Source: Frankineae bacterium MT45 (GTDB taxonomy: Bacteria; Actinomycetota; Actinomycetes; Mycobacteriales; Jatrophihabitantaceae). Taken from it: a DNA stretch of 64,000 bases. Position 1 is the stretch's first letter. The number at the start of each line of letters is the position of its first letter. The notes under the pieces are model-generated. The model searched no databases and was not told the DNA's origin. It worked only from the letters and a program-made list of their open reading frames with translations. Made by a program: the position numbers and the translations under genes. The stretch lies in assembly GCA_900100325.1 (NCBI GenBank), contig LT629697.1, positions 496,001 through 560,000 of the forward strand. The letters are read 5' to 3'. Of the stretch, positions 8,110 through 16,418 are shown in pieces.

Positions 8110-8520
8110 CTAAGCGGCCTTCTCGGCCCGCCAGAGGATCCGGCTCGCGGGGCGCCGGCCAATGGCGGCCACGCTGGGCAGTTCGCCGGCTCGCTTCGCA
8201 TCCAGATGTAGTCCGGCGAATGACGTGTCTACCGCAGTCTCGTGCCCAGCGGCGTCGAGTACCACCCGGTCGATGGAGACACCGGCCACCGGCAAGTGCT
8301 TGACGTAGCGCCAGCCGAACGGAATGCAGGGGGCCGCCACGACGCCGCTGCGCTGCATGGTCTCGTCGGCGAGGTTGAGCGGCTTGCCGATGATCGCGCA
8401 GGCCAGGTTGAGTGCCGTGGCCGCCTCTACCCAGACCCCGGCGGTCTGCAGAATGGGCATGCGGACGCCGCCACTCTCACACCCCACCGTCAGCCGGTAG
8501 CGCAGGCTCTCGCCGGACAC
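8110..8520 (-). CDS. Hypothetical protein, 136 aa
   Basis: The GTG start at 8520 is preceded by TAGGAG at a 4-nt spacing, and a hairpin terminator follows the stop, which together support a real gene. The protein has alternating hydrophobic stretches such as VWVEAATALNLACAII and VSIDRVVLDAAGHETAV, but no signal peptide, membrane helix or catalytic motif that I recognise. A rightward ORF overlaps it (8242-8658) but has Arg/His-rich shadow composition. I do not assign a family. It is transcribed in the same direction as the desaturase upstream but is separated by 228 bp and a hairpin, so it is probably not in its operon. Confidence 0.55.
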   Translation of the reverse strand: MSGESLRYRLTVGCESGGVRMPILQTAGVWVEAATALNLACAIIGKPLNLADETMQRSGVVAAPCIPFGWRYVKHLPVAGVSIDRVVLDAAGHETAVDTSFAGLHLDAKRAGELPSVAAIGRRPASRILWRAEKAA

Positions 8521-8651
8521 ACTGCTCCTATCGTCAGTTCTCCCCTGACCTATCGGCAGGCCGCCGGGCGGGCATTAGCCACGAGACGGCAGCGGTCGCC
8601 GGAACTCGGCACCGGACGTCAAAACGCAGCAGCGGTCGGTCAAACACAGAA

Positions 8652-8681
8652 GCGGTAGCAACCCGGCTGGGCGGCTACCGC
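8652..8681 (-). terminator. Hairpin downstream of the desaturase gene
   Basis: GCGGTAGC (8652-8659) pairs perfectly with GCTACCGC (8674-8681) around a 14-nt loop. It lies 67 bp past the desaturase stop. Confidence 0.55.
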
Positions 8682-8748
8682 ATCTGGTTTTGGCTGCTCC
8701 TACTCGCTGGCCCCCGCGACCGGGAGGCGAAGCAGTACCGCGAGGTCG

Positions 8749-9876
8749 CTAGGCTGCCGCGACCGCGCTGAGTTCAGGACGCGCCGCCTCAGTGCTCGAT
8801 GCCTTGCGCCCCTTCTTGCGGGGCGGGAGAGCCAGCTTGCAGATCTTCACGGCGACCTGGGCTAGCTGGCGCGGAAGCGGCCCGGTTGTGTACGCCAGGC
8901 CGTAGCGCTCGCAGATCTCGCGGATCTGCGGGGCGACCTCGGCGTAGCGACGGGCCGGGATGTCGGGGTACAGGTGGTGCTCGATCTGGAAGGAGAGATT
9001 CCCCGACAGCATGTGCAGCAGCGGGCCACCCGAGATGTTGGCCGAACCGGTCATCTGCCGGATATACCACTCACCGCGGGTCTCGTTCTCCGTCTCCGCG
9101 CGAGAGAAGACCTGCACGCCGGTCGGGAAGTGCCCACAGAAGATGACGCCGAAGGCCCAGATGTTGCGGACGACGTTGGCGACCGCGTTGCCGGCCAGCG
9201 TGTGCATGAACTGGGGGCCGGTGAGCGCCGGGAAAAGGACGTAGTCCTTCATCACCTGCTTGACGCCCTTCTCCCAGATCTGCTTGCGCTGAGCCCGCGT
9301 CTCCGGTCCGTTCCAGGGCTTGCGACCGTCGAAGATCTTGTTCAGTTCGAGGTCATGGGCCATGACGCCCCACTCGAAGGCCATCATCAGCAGGAAGGCG
9401 TAGATCGGGTTGCCCAAGTAGTAGGGCTGCCACTTCTGACCCTCGTCCATGCGGAGCTGGCCGTAGCCGATGTCGCGGTCCTTGCCGAGAATGTTGGTGT
9501 ACGTGTGGTGCATGTAGTTGTGCGAGTGGCGCCACTGCTCGGACGGGCAGACGTTGTCCCACTCGAACATCTTCGAGTTCACCGCCGGGTCACGCATCCA
9601 GTCGTACTGGCCGTGCATGACGTTGTGCCCGATCTCGAGGTTGTCGAGGATCTTCGACATCGACAGGGCAGCCACCCCGGCGAACCAGAACGGCGGCAGG
9701 AAACCGAGGAACATGGCACCCCGGCCGACGACTTCCAGAGCCCGCTGCGCCTTAATGACGTTGTAGATGTAGTCGCGGTCTTCCTGACCGAGCTTCGCGA
9801 CCAACTCGGCCCGAATGGCGTCGAGTTCCCGCCCCAACTCGTCGGTCTGCTCGACGGTGAGATGTGCGGTAGTCAT
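8749..9876 (-). CDS. Membrane acyl-CoA/fatty-acid desaturase (DesA3-like)
   Basis: 375 residues from ATG 9876, preceded by GAGGAG at 7 nt; an upstream in-frame start at 9984 would run through the operator and is rejected. The three histidine boxes of the membrane di-iron desaturases are present: HNVMH, HSHNYMHH and QIEHH. Hydrophobic pairs flank them (FLPPFWFAGVAALSM, YAFLLMMAFEWGVM, WAFGVIFCGHF). The QIEHH third box is typical of linoleoyl-CoA/front-end types and of mycobacterial DesA3 stearoyl-CoA Delta9 desaturase, so position specificity cannot be read from sequence. The enzyme needs an electron donor; no ferredoxin or reductase gene is nearby. Two TetR-type operator-like sites lie upstream, suggesting control by fatty-acid status. 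Confidence 0.9.
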   Translation of the reverse strand: MTTAHLTVEQTDELGRELDAIRAELVAKLGQEDRDYIYNVIKAQRALEVVGRGAMFLGFLPPFWFAGVAALSMSKILDNLEIGHNVMHGQYDWMRDPAVNSKMFEWDNVCPSEQWRHSHNYMHHTYTNILGKDRDIGYGQLRMDEGQKWQPYYLGNPIYAFLLMMAFEWGVMAHDLELNKIFDGRKPWNGPETRAQRKQIWEKGVKQVMKDYVLFPALTGPQFMHTLAGNAVANVVRNIWAFGVIFCGHFPTGVQVFSRAETENETRGEWYIRQMTGSANISGGPLLHMLSGNLSFQIEHHLYPDIPARRYAEVAPQIREICERYGLAYTTGPLPRQLAQVAVKICKLALPPRKKGRKASSTEAARPELSAVAAA

Positions 9877-9926
9877 GATCAGCTCCTCATGATCGGCTCG
9901 CGAACTGCTGAAACCCGAATGGTTTT

Positions 9927-9946
9927 GAGTGAACGAACGTTCACTC
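9927..9946 (-). promoter_or_regulatory. TetR-type operator upstream of the desaturase
   Basis: GAGTGAAC (9927-9934) and GTTCACTC (9939-9946) form a perfect inverted repeat with a 4-bp spacer, 51 bp before the desaturase start. The TGAAC-N4-GTTCA form resembles, from memory, operators of the fatty-acid regulators DesT/FabR in Pseudomonas and enterics. Confidence 0.75.
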
Positions 9947-10078
9947 ACAGGTTGCATCCTAGCGAGTAACTTGTCAATGCTCACCTCGAAAATGCGGCGA
10001 GTTCCGGGCAGATATGCCTGCAGTACCGGAAAGATTCGACAAATAGGACAGTAACCGGGCCGTTACAGAAGCGTGAAT

Positions 10079-10894
10079 TCAGTGAACGTTCGTACTCTGA
10101 TCTGGCGCATCGAAGAACCGTTCCAGCATCGGAACGAGCACCTCGACGCGATCGGTTACCTGCATGTGCGTCGTCCCGGGAAGCACCGCCAGCTCCCCCC
10201 GACGCAGCAGGCCGAGGAACTCCACGGAGTGCTCGAGCCGGACGAAGTCATGGTCACCGATCACGATCAGGGTCGGCATCGGCAGCCCAGTGATCGCCTC
10301 GTCGCTCCAACCGGTGCAGGCGGCGACCGCCGATGATGCCTTGGCGGCGAACGCCCCGAAGTGCGACGGATCCGGGGCCAGCTGGGCGTACGACTGCTGC
10401 ATAGCCGCGAAGTCCTCGGCGGTCGGCATCCGGGTTGAGGTGGCATGCAGCGCCGGGTCGTTGATCTCGGCGTGGTAGCCGTCGGCCCGGAAGTGGGTCG
10501 AGGCTAGGACCAGCCGACGGACGCGCTCCGGCCGCTGCACGGCAAACTCGGTGGCCACCAGGCCGCCCAGGCTGAACCCGAAGATGTCGACCGCAGGCAG
10601 GTTGAGCTCGTCCAGGAGTGCGCCGACGTCTGCGGCCAGGGTGGGCATCGTGAAGGGGCGGTCGCCGTCCGTGCTGCGTCCGTGCCCCTGCAGTTCGAGC
10701 GCTAGGACGGGTCGAGACGCGGCCAGCGCCGGAAGCAGCCTGGAGAAGCCGAGCTCGATGTTCATCAGTCCGCCGTGCAGCAACAGCAATGGAGTCTTCG
10801 CCGAAGCGGATAGGTCATTGCTGTGTTCGTAGTAGAGCCGCAGCCCCGCGACCTCGAGGTGGCCGGAGACGGCGGCGGTGGGTGGGTGAGTCAT
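10079..10894 (-). CDS. Alpha/beta-hydrolase fold enzyme
   Basis: 271 residues from ATG 10894 (GGAGATGGGG lies upstream). The oxyanion-loop motif LLLHGGL is followed by ELQGHGRS, nucleophile elbow GFSLGG, acid VIGDHDF and histidine GTTHMQ, in the usual triad order. No signal peptide, so cytoplasmic. The family includes esterases, C-C hydrolases, haloperoxidase-like proteins and menaquinone-pathway hydrolases; substrate cannot be assigned. It is upstream of and codirectional with the desaturase, and a second copy of the desaturase operator motif overlaps its 3' end. Confidence 0.85.
   Translation of the reverse strand: MTHPPTAAVSGHLEVAGLRLYYEHSNDLSASAKTPLLLLHGGLMNIELGFSRLLPALAASRPVLALELQGHGRSTDGDRPFTMPTLAADVGALLDELNLPAVDIFGFSLGGLVATEFAVQRPERVRRLVLASTHFRADGYHAEINDPALHATSTRMPTAEDFAAMQQSYAQLAPDPSHFGAFAAKASSAVAACTGWSDEAITGLPMPTLIVIGDHDFVRLEHSVEFLGLLRRGELAVLPGTTHMQVTDRVEVLVPMLERFFDAPDQSTNVH
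10080..10099. promoter_or_regulatory. Second desaturase-operator-like site
   Basis: AGTGAACGTTCGT at 10081-10093 matches the complement of the operator at 9927-9946 over 13 consecutive positions; the right half is degraded. It overlaps the stop codon of the hydrolase gene, about 205 bp upstream of the desaturase start. Confidence 0.5.
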
Positions 10895-11062
10895 ATCCAA
10901 TCCCCATCTCCACAGCAATCGCCTGGAAAGCGTTGATGTGAGCTTGATTCACAGCTGAGGCCCCGTTGGGACTCGCCCCGCAAGTATCAATCACCGAAGC
11001 GAAATCCCTGATCCGTAGCCGCGAACCAACGGGCTACGGACCTGACATGACACGAGGTACTC

Positions 11063-12529
11063 ATGCGGCGACGCACTCTCATTGTGAACGGCGTACTACT
11101 GCTGGCGCTGATCGCCATCTCGGTGACCGGGTGGGCGATGCTGCACACCACACCGGCCAAGGCCGCGACGATCTCCACCACTACGGTGACGAGCGGCAAC
11201 GTCTCGGCCACCGTATCGGCCAGCGGAACCGCAGAAAGTGCCACAAATCTCGGCATCTCCTTCAGCGACTGCACTGGCAACCTCACCTCGATCTCAGTGA
11301 AGCCGGGGCAGACGATCAAGGTCGGGCAGGTGCTGGCCACCGTCGACACGACCACAGCCGAGAAGGCGGTCGCCACCGCGCAGACCGCCCTCACCGACGC
11401 CCAGAGTTCACTGGACAGCTCGATCTCGCAGGCCGAGACATCGGTCAGTGACGCCAAGAGCAGCGCCGCGCTGGATGAGGAGCAGGCGCAGAACACCTAC
11501 AACGCCGCCGTCGCCAAGGCCAACCAGCAGGACGCCCACGACGCGACGACCCTCGCCGCAGACCTGGCCAACGCCAAACTCCAGTACCAAGCCTCAGTCC
11601 TGAAGGACAACCAGCAGATCGCGAGCGCCGAGAGTCAGCTCACCTCGGCCGAGTCGAGCTCGACCCAGGAGGCGCAGGCCGTCACGACCGCGCAGACCAA
11701 CCTCGCCGCCGCGAAGGCGACCCTCACTCACTGCACCTTGACCTCACCGGTGACCGGCACCGTCGTGACGGTGAACGGATCGGTTGGCGTGGCGCCGGGC
11801 TCCGCCTCCGTGGCCTCCAGCTCCTCGACCAGCACCTCGACCGGCAGCACCGGCAGCACGGGGAGTACCTCGTCGACGAGCAGTAGCAACAGCACCTCGA
11901 CCACGAGCAGCGCGGCATCGACGGTGAGCACCAGCAGCGGCTTCATCACCGTGGCCGACATGAAGACGATCACGGTGCCGGCGAGCGTCTCCGAGTCCGA
12001 CATCGGCGCCGTGAAGGTGGGTGACGCGGCCACCGTCACCTTCGCCGCGCTCACCTCCACCAACGGCGGCACTGCGGTAGCTGCGGTTCCCGGAGTGACC
12101 ACCTCGGCATCGGGAACCACCGTGGCCGGAACCGTCACCGAGGTCGACCTCACCAGCACCGTCTCCAGCAACGTCGTGAGCTACGGCGTGACCGTCACCC
12201 TCACCACCGTCCCCACCGGACTGCGGCTGGGGCAGAGTGCGACCCTCACCATCACCACGGCCAACAAGACGGGCGTGCTGCGACTTTCGACGACGGCCAT
12301 CACCACGGCCGGGGTCTCCAAGACGGTCGAGGTCCAGAACGGCTCCAGCACCAGCCGGGTCACCGTGACGACCGGACTGGTCGGTGACGGCTTCACCGAG
12401 ATCACCTCTGGACTTACGGCAGGTCAGGTCGTCGTCATCCCGACCACCACCTCCTCGACCACCTCGCTGCTCGGCGGCACGGGCGGCGGCGCGGCCAGCC
12501 TCCTCGGCGGCGCGGGCGGTGGCCGATGA
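11063..12529 (+). CDS. MacA/HlyD-type membrane fusion (adaptor) protein
   Basis: 488 residues. One N-terminal membrane anchor (VLLLALIAISVTGWAM) is followed by a split biotinyl-lipoyl domain (GNVSATVSASGTAES, then KPGQTIKVGQVLATVDT), a long Ala/Gln/Ser coiled hairpin (about 100-220), the second lipoyl half (CTLTSPVTGTV), a Ser/Thr/Gly-rich insert (about 245-290) and beta-barrel and membrane-proximal domains. It would span the space outside the membrane and link the ABC transporter to its substrate or to the cell wall. The next gene overlaps by 4 bp, so it is first in a transporter operon. ATG 11063 has ACGAGG upstream. The Ser/Thr insert is unusual for the family. Confidence 0.88.
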   Translation: MRRRTLIVNGVLLLALIAISVTGWAMLHTTPAKAATISTTTVTSGNVSATVSASGTAESATNLGISFSDCTGNLTSISVKPGQTIKVGQVLATVDTTTAEKAVATAQTALTDAQSSLDSSISQAETSVSDAKSSAALDEEQAQNTYNAAVAKANQQDAHDATTLAADLANAKLQYQASVLKDNQQIASAESQLTSAESSSTQEAQAVTTAQTNLAAAKATLTHCTLTSPVTGTVVTVNGSVGVAPGSASVASSSSTSTSTGSTGSTGSTSSTSSSNSTSTTSSAASTVSTSSGFITVADMKTITVPASVSESDIGAVKVGDAATVTFAALTSTNGGTAVAAVPGVTTSASGTTVAGTVTEVDLTSTVSSNVVSYGVTVTLTTVPTGLRLGQSATLTITTANKTGVLRLSTTAITTAGVSKTVEVQNGSSTSRVTVTTGLVGDGFTEITSGLTAGQVVVIPTTTSSTTSLLGGTGGGAASLLGGAGGGR

Positions 12530-13293
12530 GCCGCCGGCCGGTCATCGCGCTGCACCGAGCGAGCAAGATCTACGGCGAGGGTGACACCGCGGTGCACGCA
12601 GTACGGGACGTCGAGCTGGTCGTCGAACGGGGTGAATACCTGGCAATCATGGGCGCATCCGGCTCGGGGAAGTCGACGCTGATGAACATCATCGGCTGCC
12701 TGGACGAGACGACCCGCGGCCAGTACCTACTCGACGGGGTGGACGTCAAGGAGCTTGACGAGCACCAGCAGGCGGTCATCCGCAACCGAAAGATCGGGTT
12801 TATCTTCCAGAGTTTCAACCTGATTCCCCGTACCCGGGCGGTTGAGAACGTCGCGCTACCACTCTCCTACGCCGGAGTCCGGGGGGCCGAGCGGCGGCGA
12901 CGGGCGCTCGCGGCACTCGATGCGGTCGGACTGGCCAATCGCACCGGGCACCTGCCGACCGAGCTCTCCGGTGGGCAGCAGCAGCGAGTGGCGATCGCCC
13001 GGGCGATCGTCACCGAACCCGTGCTGCTGCTGGCCGACGAGCCGACCGGGGCGCTGGATTCCCACTCGACGGAGGAGGTCCTGGCCCTCTTCGATCGGTT
13101 GAACCAGGAGGGACGAACCGTCGTCGTGATCACCCACGAGGAGGACGTGGCCGCGCACGCCAAGCGAGTAATCCGCATGAAAGACGGGCAGATCATCTCC
13201 GACGTGCGCCAGTTGCCGGCGATCACCACCGCCCGACACGCCTCCGAACCTCCGGCCACTGCGCACCTGGTCGCCGGGGCGGTCGCGTCGTGA
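12526..13293 (+). CDS. ABC transporter ATPase, MacB/LolD type
   Basis: 255 residues with all ABC motifs: Walker A GASGSGKS, Q-loop FIFQSFNLIP, signature LSGGQQQR, Walker B LLLADEPTGALD and H-loop VITHE. The QSFNLIPR stretch and the size are typical of the MacB/LolD/FtsE family that drives mechanotransmission ABC systems. ATG 12526 overlaps the adaptor stop (ATGA), and its own stop overlaps the permease GTG, so the three are translationally coupled. It supplies ATP hydrolysis for the permease at 13290. Confidence 0.93.
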   Translation: MSRRPVIALHRASKIYGEGDTAVHAVRDVELVVERGEYLAIMGASGSGKSTLMNIIGCLDETTRGQYLLDGVDVKELDEHQQAVIRNRKIGFIFQSFNLIPRTRAVENVALPLSYAGVRGAERRRRALAALDAVGLANRTGHLPTELSGGQQQRVAIARAIVTEPVLLLADEPTGALDSHSTEEVLALFDRLNQEGRTVVVITHEEDVAAHAKRVIRMKDGQIISDVRQLPAITTARHASEPPATAHLVAGAVAS

Positions 13294-14636
13294 ACGTACT
13301 CGGATCACTGCGCTTCGCGGCCCGAGGAATCGGGGCCAACAAGCTGCGATCGCTGCTCACCACGCTCGGCATTCTCATCGGTGTAGCCGCCGTCATCATC
13401 CTGCTCTCGGTCGGCACCGGATCGAGCGCCGCCGTCTCCAAGCGGATCTCCGCCCTCGGAACCAAGACGCTCACCATCAACCGCTCCGCGAGTGGTAACG
13501 GCCGAGCCGGCCAGTCCGCCACCGGCCCTGGGGGTGCCGGTGGCGGAGGATTCGCGGGCGGCGGATTCGCTGGAGGGCCGCCCGGAGCAGGCGGAGCGGG
13601 CGGAGCGGCGGGAGGTGGGAGCAGTTCCAGTTCGAGCACGCGCTCCTCCTCCACCGACCTGACCCTGGCCGACGCGTCGGCGGTGGCGGCCAAGGGCACG
13701 GCGTCGGGTATCGCCGACGTGGCGCCGGTGGTCACCGCCTCGTCGGTGGTCTCCGGGTACACCGGCGTGACGCACACGGTCTCCAGCTTCATCGGCTCGA
13801 CGCCGAGCTACCTCACCATCAACAACGACACCGTGCAGTACGGGACGTCCTTCAGCGACAACGACTACAGCACCCGCAGCGATGTTGCCGTGATCGGAGC
13901 TACCGTCGCCAAGGACCTCTTCGGCACCGCCTCAGATGCGGTGGGGAAGACCGTCCAGTTCAACGGGAAGAACTTCATCGTTCGCGGCGTCCTCACCGCC
14001 AAGGGCTCAACCGGCTTCACCGACCAGGACGACCTCGTCGTGGCACCACTCACCGCGGTGCAGGACGAGTTCACCGGCGTTGGGCAGAGTCTCTCGAGCA
14101 TCGTCGTCGAGGCGTCGACCTCCGGGAGTGTCACCAAGGCCGAGAACGCCATCAACAGCGAACTCGACACGCGTCATGACGTCACCTCCTCCACCCGCGA
14201 CTACACGGTGAGCAATGCCTCCTCGGTGGTGGCGACGGCGACCAGCACTACGCACACCCTGACCGTGCTCCTCGGTGCGGTGGCGGCGATCAGCCTCTTC
14301 GTCGGCGGTATCGGCGTCATGAACATCATGCTCGTCACGGTCACCGAACGGACCCGGGAGATCGGCATCCGGAAGGCAATCGGAGCTGGCAAGGCCGACA
14401 TTGTCGTGCAATTCATTGCCGAAGCGGTGATGCTCACCATCTTCGGGGCCGCGGTCGGGGTGGTGGTCGGCCTCATCGGCAGCCGCTTCCAGATCGTCGG
14501 AATCCAACCGGTGGTCGCCCCGGGGTCGGTCGGCCTCGCCTTCGGCGTCGCCGTCGCAATCGGGCTCTTCTTCGGCATCTACCCCGCGAACCGAGCCGCA
14601 TCGCTCAAGCCGATCGATGCGCTCCGATATGAATAA
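13290..14636 (+). CDS. MacB-type ABC permease with glycine-rich insert
   Basis: 448 residues. TM1 is at about 15-40 (LRSLLTTLGILIGVAAVIILLSVG preceded by basic residues). An extracellular MacB periplasmic core domain (about 50-310) is followed by three C-terminal TMs (LTVLLGAVAAISLFVGG, a segment near 390, and AFGVAVAIGLFFGIYP). ERTREIGIRKAIGA is the conserved coupling-helix motif. The core is interrupted at about 68-115 by a Gly/Ala/Ser run, a low-complexity loop I do not know from MacB. GTG 13290 overlaps the ATPase stop. With the adaptor it forms a tripartite-like exporter in a cell lacking a classical TolC; the substrate (peptide, lipid or drug) is unknown. Confidence 0.9.
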   Translation: MNVLGSLRFAARGIGANKLRSLLTTLGILIGVAAVIILLSVGTGSSAAVSKRISALGTKTLTINRSASGNGRAGQSATGPGGAGGGGFAGGGFAGGPPGAGGAGGAAGGGSSSSSSTRSSSTDLTLADASAVAAKGTASGIADVAPVVTASSVVSGYTGVTHTVSSFIGSTPSYLTINNDTVQYGTSFSDNDYSTRSDVAVIGATVAKDLFGTASDAVGKTVQFNGKNFIVRGVLTAKGSTGFTDQDDLVVAPLTAVQDEFTGVGQSLSSIVVEASTSGSVTKAENAINSELDTRHDVTSSTRDYTVSNASSVVATATSTTHTLTVLLGAVAAISLFVGGIGVMNIMLVTVTERTREIGIRKAIGAGKADIVVQFIAEAVMLTIFGAAVGVVVGLIGSRFQIVGIQPVVAPGSVGLAFGVAVAIGLFFGIYPANRAASLKPIDALRYE

Positions 14637-14648
14637 GGACAACGCACG

Positions 14649-15338
14649 ATGAGATCAGAAACCCCAGCTGACACCGCAACCTTCGCCTCTGTCGAGAATG
14701 CCGAGGAGGGGGAGACGGGCGGTACGGAACCGGTGCTCGGCGCCGGCCAGTGGGTCACCGGCGACTCCGCGGTAGCAGCCGACACCGCCTCCCCGGAGGA
14801 GACCCTGGACGACCCGGAGGACGATGAGTTCGCCCCTCGGCCTCGGCAACGCCTTGGAAAGCTGAGCATCCTGCTCATCGCGGCCATCGTGGCCGGAGTC
14901 GGCGTGCTGGGCGGAGTCCAGCTGCAGAAGAGCCACGGAACGTCGACGACCTCATCGGCCCCCGCCGGCTTCGGCCGCGGCGCGGGCGGCGAGGGGTTCG
15001 CCGGCGGCTTCGGGGGACCGCCCGGCACGACCACCGGCGGAACAGGAACGGGAACCGGAACTGGCACTGGCACTGGCACTGGCACTGGTGCGGCTGCCGG
15101 CGCGGCCGCCGACACGAGCGCCGTCCCAGCGGTCATCGGCACGGTGGTCAGCATTGCCCCGAAGGCGATGGTCGTGAAGAACCTGGGGGGCAAGCAGGTC
15201 AAGGTCACCCTCACCAGCACCACGACCCTGACCCGTCCCATCACCGCCGCCGCCCTGGCCGCTGGGGACTCGGTCTCCGTCGTCGGAACCACTGCCGCTG
15301 ACGGGACCATCACCGCCACCGCGGTAACCGCTCGCTAA
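14649..15338 (+). CDS. Single-pass membrane protein with DUF5666-like domain
   Basis: 229 residues. An acidic cytoplasmic N-terminus (1-75) leads to one TM (about 76-98, LSILLIAAIVAGVGVLGG), a Gly-rich linker with a run of six Gly-Thr pairs (from a GGCACT-type hexanucleotide repeat near 15055-15092), and a C-terminal beta domain (VIGTVVSIAPKAMVVKN... DSVSVVGT) resembling DUF5666. It is spaced 12 bp after the permease with RBS AAGGAC, hence an accessory of the exporter. Role unknown; the OB-like C-terminal domain outside the membrane could bind substrate or adaptor (inference). Confidence 0.8.
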   Translation: MRSETPADTATFASVENAEEGETGGTEPVLGAGQWVTGDSAVAADTASPEETLDDPEDDEFAPRPRQRLGKLSILLIAAIVAGVGVLGGVQLQKSHGTSTTSSAPAGFGRGAGGEGFAGGFGGPPGTTTGGTGTGTGTGTGTGTGTGAAAGAAADTSAVPAVIGTVVSIAPKAMVVKNLGGKQVKVTLTSTTTLTRPITAAALAAGDSVSVVGTTAADGTITATAVTAR

Positions 15339-15371
15339 GACACCAAGTCAATTCACGTGAAAGGCAAGAAA

Positions 15372-15851
15372 ATGAAGGCAATTCACCGCGTCGCGATCGC
15401 CGGCACCGGCATCGCGCTGCTCAGCGGAGCGCTCGTCGGGTGCGGCGGCTCCAGCACCTCGGGGACCACCAGCTCAGCGTCGGCCAGCTCGACGGCTGGG
15501 GCCGCCGCGGGAGCTACTGGGGCGGCTGGAGCTAGCGGCGCGGCCGGGGGTCGAGGCGGCCTCTTCAGCGACTCGAAGGTGCAGCAGTGCCTCACCGCCG
15601 CCGGCATCTCGATCCCGACCGGCGGCGGCGCGGGGGGTGCGGGCGGTGCCGGTGGCACGCCTCCATCGGGGGCCATGCCATCGGGCGGCGGCACGCCACC
15701 CTCCGGATTCCCCTCCGGCGGAGCGCGTCCCTCGGGCGCACCGGGCGGCATGGACTCCGCTCAGCAGGCGAAGATCCAGGCCGCGCTGAAGGCCTGCGGT
15801 ATTTCGCTGCCCACTGGTGGAGCTGGCGCCCCTGCGTCAGCCGCCAGCTAG
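15372..15851 (+). CDS. Gly-rich putative lipoprotein of the exporter operon
   Basis: 159 residues. The ATG at 15372 has AAAGG 7 nt upstream; a GTG at 15357 is in frame but badly placed for an RBS. The signal peptide ends in lipobox LVGC at about residue 24, so lipid anchoring after cleavage is predicted. The mature part is mostly Ser/Ala/Gly with two related short motifs, VQQCLTAAGISIPTGG and IQAALKACGISLPTGG, one near the middle and one at the C-terminus: an internal duplication of a Cys-containing helix. Last gene of the exporter operon. It may be a chaperone or a substrate of the exporter; no homologous function recognised. Confidence 0.75.
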   Translation: MKAIHRVAIAGTGIALLSGALVGCGGSSTSGTTSSASASSTAGAAAGATGAAGASGAAGGRGGLFSDSKVQQCLTAAGISIPTGGGAGGAGGAGGTPPSGAMPSGGGTPPSGFPSGGARPSGAPGGMDSAQQAKIQAALKACGISLPTGGAGAPASAAS

Positions 15852-15905
15852 GCGCGGATCGGCTTGACGGAGACGGCGGTCATCGCCAGACGCCGCGGTC
15901 AACCG

Positions 15906-16373
15906 TCAGCGCCGACTGCTCAGGTGCGGGTGGACGCCGGACGTGAGCCCGGCGGCATCGGCGATCCTGGTGAGTAGGTCGATGAGCACTGACCGTTCGC
16001 CACGACTCAGATCTGCGACCAGTTCGCTGTCCAAGGTCGGCACGAGCTGAGAGACGCATTCGGCCGCGCTTCGTCCGCTCTGGGTGACTTCGATGTCGAA
16101 GGCGCGTCGATCGGTCGTGCTCCTGACGCGGCGCGCCAGCCCCTTTCGCTCCAGCTCGTCGATCAACGAAACCATGTTGTTGCGGTGCATCCCGAGCTCG
16201 TCGGCGAGCTGTTGCTGGGTACGCGGCCCGAGGTCGAGGATGTTGCGCAGGACCGCGAGCTCACGAGGTGTCAGCCCGCATGGTGCCGTCGCGGCGGCAA
16301 ATCGCTGCGCCGACAGCGCGCCGACCTGAGACAGCAGGAACGACGGCGACGACGCGAAGTCCGAGGGCGCCAT
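15906..16373 (-). CDS. MarR-family transcriptional regulator
   Basis: 155 residues from ATG 16373. The winged-helix core is clear: LTPRELAVLRNI, TQQQLADELGMHRNNMVSLIDELERKGL (recognition helix), then RVRSTTDRRAFDIEVT, the MarR wing with its DRR motif. Flanking helices give the dimer interface. It is divergent from the NAD(P)-binding protein at 16419, and a palindrome in the 45-bp gap is its likely operator, so it probably represses both genes and responds to a small molecule. Confidence 0.88.
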   Translation of the reverse strand: MAPSDFASSPSFLLSQVGALSAQRFAAATAPCGLTPRELAVLRNILDLGPRTQQQLADELGMHRNNMVSLIDELERKGLARRVRSTTDRRAFDIEVTQSGRSAAECVSQLVPTLDSELVADLSRGERSVLIDLLTRIADAAGLTSGVHPHLSSRR

Positions 16374-16400
16374 ACATCGGACTGTACACTCTAGGTGATT

Positions 16401-16415
16401 GTCACTTATAGTGAC
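16401..16415. promoter_or_regulatory. Candidate MarR operator
   Basis: GTCACT-TAT-AGTGAC is a perfect inverted repeat, extendable outward with one mismatch, sitting between the divergent starts at 16373 and 16419. It ends 4 bp before the rightward ATG, so a bound repressor would block that start. Confidence 0.75.
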
Positions 16416-16418
16416 TAT

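Noticed and set aside
8242-8658. Rightward ORF opposite the 136-aa hypothetical gene
   Set aside because: Shadow-type composition and no RBS; the leftward gene has an RBS and a terminator.
16395-16418. GTG 16395 as start of the NAD(P)-binding protein
   Set aside because: It would put the MarR palindrome inside the coding region; ATG 16419 begins directly with the Rossmann strand.
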